A stretch of 9,099 bases of DNA, taken from positions 1 to 9,099 of the forward strand of contig CACZQD010000011.1 in NCBI GenBank assembly GCA_902783215.1, in the 5' to 3' direction. Both the position numbers and the translations under genes were made by a program. This DNA is from an uncultured Erysipelotrichaceae bacterium (GTDB taxonomy: Bacteria > Bacillota_I > Bacilli_A > RF39 > UBA660). Position 1 is the stretch's first letter; the number at the start of each line of letters is the position of its first letter. Under the pieces are notes generated by a model that was not told the DNA's origin, did no database searches, and saw only the letters and a program-made list of their open reading frames with translations. Positions 6,069 through 9,099 of the stretch are shown here, in pieces.

Positions 6069-7978
6069 TATTTTACTCCTTTCCCTTTTTCCCATTTCGA
6101 TAATTCTTTCATAACTTCAACCAATTGATTATCACAATAAGAGATTATTTCTTGTTTATCGTTTTGTTCCAACCATTTATTAATAGCGTTAAGTTCTTCA
6201 TCTGTTACATAATAGTTTTCTTGTAATCTTCGGTCATATTCTCTTTTAGTTATTCCAAATACATAGTAACATCCTTCATCTATTTTAATATGCATAATCA
6301 TTAAGTCATTACCCTTAACTTCAGAAACACCATTAATTTTTTTATCAGACCTTCGATACCTATTATAGTTGTTTTTGATACTTTCCATTTTTTCTTTTGA
6401 TTTTAATGTTTCTATTAAATGTTTAATCTCACGATAATAACTTATATCAGGATAGTTTTTAATTTCATCAACAAAATTATTACTAAATATCAATATATTA
6501 TCATCGTTATTAATTGATTTTTCTTTTTTAAAAGATGGATTTAATAACTTTTGATAATCTATTTTCATACTCTCGTAATTGCCAATTAAAGTATTATATT
6601 CTTCCTCATTTGAAACATCAAGTTCGTGCAACTGACTTAAAATAACATTTATTTTAACAACTAAATCTTCACGAGCTTGACTATGATCTAATTTCATAAC
6701 TTCATTATTATATGTTTGTAATTCTTTTTGAATATTTAATAACTGTTTTGAACGAAAGTTATATGTAGCTTTTATCTTCTCCATATGTTTTTGCTCAGAA
6801 ATGGCTTTTAAAGTAAATTCACATATTTTCAATACTTCATCTTCATTATTTGAATTTTTATACAAATCAGCAATAATTAGCTGCCAATTTATATCTGTTC
6901 CATCATAGTATTCCTCTCTCCCATTTGATGTTTCATTTATCATATTAACATACTCTAAAATAAATGGCTCAGAAATATCCTGTTTTGTTAATCCATTTTG
7001 ATCTATATATATTTCTATATAATTTTTTAATAGATCAAAACTTTTTCTATCATCTATACTTAATTTATAAAACTTATAACTGTCGATTGTTTCATCTGAA
7101 ACAATATCACTAAAACTGATATTTTTATTTTTATTAATATCTACTACTTCTGAATCTAAAACAGGAGTAATTTTTTCTTCAACATTATTAAATAATTCAT
7201 CAGCATTTTCTTCAATTTCTTCATTAACAACATTTATTTCTCTCTTTAATGGTTGTAACATTTGTTTTTGATGAGCATCAAACATATCAATAAGTAACTG
7301 TTGTTTTATTTTTTCAGAATGCCCACTCGATTCAATTAATAAAACAACTTTGCGATATTGATCATAATTTTCAAATAATCCTTTGTCATTTAATATGGTT
7401 AATAAGTTACTTAATTGTTCTTGTTTACTGCGTAACATATCTAATTCAAGTGCGATATTATTTCTACCATTATAATCATATCTTTTTTGATCTAAGATAT
7501 GGTGCAAATTCTCTATATAATTTTCAATATCATTTTTAGCATCTTGATATTTTTGATTAATACTGCTTATAATCTTATTTATCTGATTAACAATAGGTTG
7601 TTTAGAAATAGTAATTTGATCATTTTGATACATTTTTTGAAGTGTTTGAAGATTTAACGGTGTTAACGATATATCTAATTGATATTTAGTTAAAATTTCA
7701 TGATATTTAGAAGTACTTATATTGACAAAATCAGAACTAAATAAATCAATTAATTCCTTATATCCATTACGTTTTTTTATTAAAACATCTATATTAGAGT
7801 AATTTTTCTTTATAAAATCAAAACTAAAGACTTGTGATAAAGATTCTTCACTATAATCATCTTGTTTTAATTTCTCAACACTTCTTATCATTAATTCATA
7901 ATCTTTTTGACGATAACTTTCAATTACAGAATTATTGTGTTCAATTAAGTCTAATAATAATCTTTTAACTTCTTCCAT
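6068..7978 (-). CDS. Uncharacterised 636-residue coiled-coil protein
   Basis: The start has AAGGAG seven bases before ATG 7978, inside the end of the preceding gene (14-base overlap). No signal peptide or membrane segment is seen. Long charged helices, probably coiled coils, cover about 130-270 and 390-475. Between them, about 300-370 looks more globular (SYKFYKLSIDD, NWQLIIADLYK). A distinct C-terminal part, about 545-590, changes character to alternating hydrophobic residues (LMIMHIKIDEGCYYVFGITK, then REYDRR). That suggests a small beta sheet and so a separate domain, followed by a helical tail to the stop. Residues 173-241 and about 121-184 of the next protein (652 aa) share a loose pattern of helix lengths and Leu/Gln positions, which could mean ancient paralogy. 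No known catalytic motif is visible, and the function is unknown. A tethering or structural role would suit the coiled coils, but this is inference. Confidence 0.85.
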   Translation of the reverse strand: MEEVKRLLLDLIEHNNSVIESYRQKDYELMIRSVEKLKQDDYSEESLSQVFSFDFIKKNYSNIDVLIKKRNGYKELIDLFSSDFVNISTSKYHEILTKYQLDISLTPLNLQTLQKMYQNDQITISKQPIVNQINKIISSINQKYQDAKNDIENYIENLHHILDQKRYDYNGRNNIALELDMLRSKQEQLSNLLTILNDKGLFENYDQYRKVVLLIESSGHSEKIKQQLLIDMFDAHQKQMLQPLKREINVVNEEIEENADELFNNVEEKITPVLDSEVVDINKNKNISFSDIVSDETIDSYKFYKLSIDDRKSFDLLKNYIEIYIDQNGLTKQDISEPFILEYVNMINETSNGREEYYDGTDINWQLIIADLYKNSNNEDEVLKICEFTLKAISEQKHMEKIKATYNFRSKQLLNIQKELQTYNNEVMKLDHSQAREDLVVKINVILSQLHELDVSNEEEYNTLIGNYESMKIDYQKLLNPSFKKEKSINNDDNILIFSNNFVDEIKNYPDISYYREIKHLIETLKSKEKMESIKNNYNRYRRSDKKINGVSEVKGNDLMIMHIKIDEGCYYVFGITKREYDRRLQENYYVTDEELNAINKWLEQNDKQEIISYCDNQLVEVMKELSKWEKGKGVK

Positions 7979-8510
7979 GGCTTTGCTCCTTTTCTTTGTT
8001 TCTTTCTTCTTCTAATAAATCATTGAGTGCAGTATCATACAAATCATTTGATAAATCCCAACTAGCTTTTAAAAACTTCATTTTAATGTTTAATTTAGCT
8101 TGTATATCAGAAATTTGCTTTTTTAAACTATGAATTTCAACTTTATTATATTTATCTAAATTCTTAACGCTTTTATTTAGCATTTCAATTTCTAATAAAA
8201 GATTATCTGATAAGTTATCATTTAATCCAATATTTTTATTAATATTATACAACTCTAAGCGGATTCTTTGAACTTGATTCATTTTTTTACCATTAATTGT
8301 ATATATTTTATCTTCATATTTATCCATTAATTCTGTATTATCATTAAATTTGTTTTGTAATAGTTCATTCATTTTATAAATATTAAGAATATATTTTAAC
8401 TGTTTTATATCACTATTTATATATTTTTTATACAAAAATTTCCGATACATTTTTTTATTTAACAATTTTGACTTTAAATCATCATTTTTATTATATAAAT
8501 CCTTATCCAT
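7965..8510 (-). CDS. Uncharacterised 181-residue coiled-coil protein
   Basis: ATG at 8510 is preceded by AGGAG (8521-8517) six bases away, overlapping the previous gene's TAG stop. The protein is Lys, Asn, Asp and Leu rich with almost no Gly or Pro, and predicted helical throughout. The basic N-terminal part (about 14-46, with KKMYRKFLYKKY) gives way to acidic helices. About 105-145 has heptad-like Leu/Ile spacing suggesting a coiled coil, and the tail (about 164-175) is highly charged (LLEEERNKEKEQ). There is no signal peptide or membrane segment. Its 3' end overlaps the 636-residue gene by 14 bases, so the two are probably co-translated and may interact. The family is not recognised. Confidence 0.8.
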   Translation of the reverse strand: MDKDLYNKNDDLKSKLLNKKMYRKFLYKKYINSDIKQLKYILNIYKMNELLQNKFNDNTELMDKYEDKIYTINGKKMNQVQRIRLELYNINKNIGLNDNLSDNLLLEIEMLNKSVKNLDKYNKVEIHSLKKQISDIQAKLNIKMKFLKASWDLSNDLYDTALNDLLEEERNKEKEQSHGRS

Positions 8511-8519
8511 AATAAGCTC

Positions 8520-9099
8520 CTAGTTTTTATAAGTAATTTTCAATATTTTATAATTATCAGTTATAATCTTTTTAACTGCATCATTATCTGGTGCTTGATA
8601 ATTAACTACTATATCAAATTTATCTAATACTTTACTGTTTGTAACAGAAGGATAAGCTTCTTTAAATTTTTGACTATATTCACTACCATATACTAATTCA
8701 ATAATACTTAATAAACTATTATAACTACGTACTGTAATGTTATTTGGTTCACAAATATATATTATTTGATTTTTATAAAAGTCTATATCTTTGTATATTA
8801 TAATATTACCTTTGGTTTTTTGAAGATATTCCTCATTTGTAAAAATATCTTTTTCCTCTTTTAGATCTTCTACTTTAAAATAACTATCTTCTATTTTACC
8901 TAATTTAAACTTTTTATTAACTTTAAATAGATAAGTATTTGTTTCTTCTTCACTAATAAGTTCAATGCCATCTTTATCTAGTGTAGCTGATTTTAGATCA
9001 TAATCACTTAATAAAGCAGATACATATCCTTTATCATTACCATTTATTTGTCCTAAACTATCTACTACTGCATAAATTAAATTAGCTTTTAATAAAGCA
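8520..9099 (-). CDS. Uncharacterised protein, 5' end missing (last 192 residues)
   Basis: An open frame enters from the right edge and stops at TAG (8522-8520), giving 192 residues and no start in the window. It has the same codon style as its neighbours and an uninterrupted frame of 579 bases, so it is very likely real. The visible part is a mixed alpha/beta protein rich in Lys, Asp, Ile and Tyr: ALLKANLIYAVVDSLGQ at the edge, a beta-looking TKGNIIIYKDIDFY and IIYICEPNNITV, a helix SLLSIIELVYG, and DIVVNYQAPDNDAVKKIITD near the end. There is no hydrophobic membrane helix in this portion. The stop is part of the next gene's ribosome site, so it belongs to the same operon. I do not recognise the family; the missing N terminus may hold the defining domain. 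Confidence 0.8.
   Translation of the reverse strand, partial: ALLKANLIYAVVDSLGQINGNDKGYVSALLSDYDLKSATLDKDGIELISEEETNTYLFKVNKKFKLGKIEDSYFKVEDLKEEKDIFTNEEYLQKTKGNIIIYKDIDFYKNQIIYICEPNNITVRSYNSLLSIIELVYGSEYSQKFKEAYPSVTNSKVLDKFDIVVNYQAPDNDAVKKIITDNYKILKITYKN

Noticed and set aside
3817..9099. Known phage, CRISPR or toxin-antitoxin locus
   Set aside because: No capsid, integrase, Cas, nuclease or ATPase motif was seen in any of the five proteins, and there are no regularly spaced direct repeats.

Overview
The window is strongly AT-rich. Every supportable gene lies on the minus strand, so transcription runs from high to low coordinates. The sequence suggests a low-GC Gram-positive bacterium (Bacillota), perhaps an uncultured gut-type lineage. 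The reasons are strong Shine-Dalgarno sequences (GGAGG-like), Bacillota-style promoters, a D,D-carboxypeptidase of the DacF type implying a peptidoglycan wall, and short AT-rich Rho-independent terminators. TGG encodes Trp and TGA is used as a stop in an ATGA overlap, which fits the standard bacterial code. The taxonomic guess is inference, not proof.

Layout from high to low coordinates. (1) 9099-3817: a tight run of five genes of unrecognised function: a partial gene, a 181-aa coiled-coil protein, a 636-aa helical protein, a 652-aa helical protein and a 98-aa protein. The first junction has a 9-nt gap with the stop codon inside the next gene's Shine-Dalgarno. The other three junctions overlap (14 nt, TAATG, ATGA). 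The run ends in a terminator hairpin at 3796-3818 that starts on the last stop codon. (2) 3785-2046: a NUDIX hydrolase and a secreted DacF-type carboxypeptidase, with an extended -10 promoter candidate in front and a hairpin around the dacF stop codon behind. (3) 1994-1659: a small DUF4190-like membrane protein with its own promoter and terminator. (4) 1630-1: a consensus promoter, a leader with a possible 14-codon mini-ORF, and the first 500 residues of a secreted repeat protein that runs off the left edge.

How the genes relate: two products (DacF and the left-edge protein) carry signal peptides and act at the wall or surface, and the DUF4190-like protein is a membrane protein. The five-gene run shows no signal peptides or membrane segments in the parts seen, so its products are probably cytoplasmic. 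Its translational coupling suggests a set made in fixed proportion, perhaps one complex. It is the best candidate here for an undescribed system, but nothing in the sequence identifies its activity. I see no tRNA, rRNA, CRISPR array, insertion sequence or transposase. Gene-free gaps are all under 200 bases.
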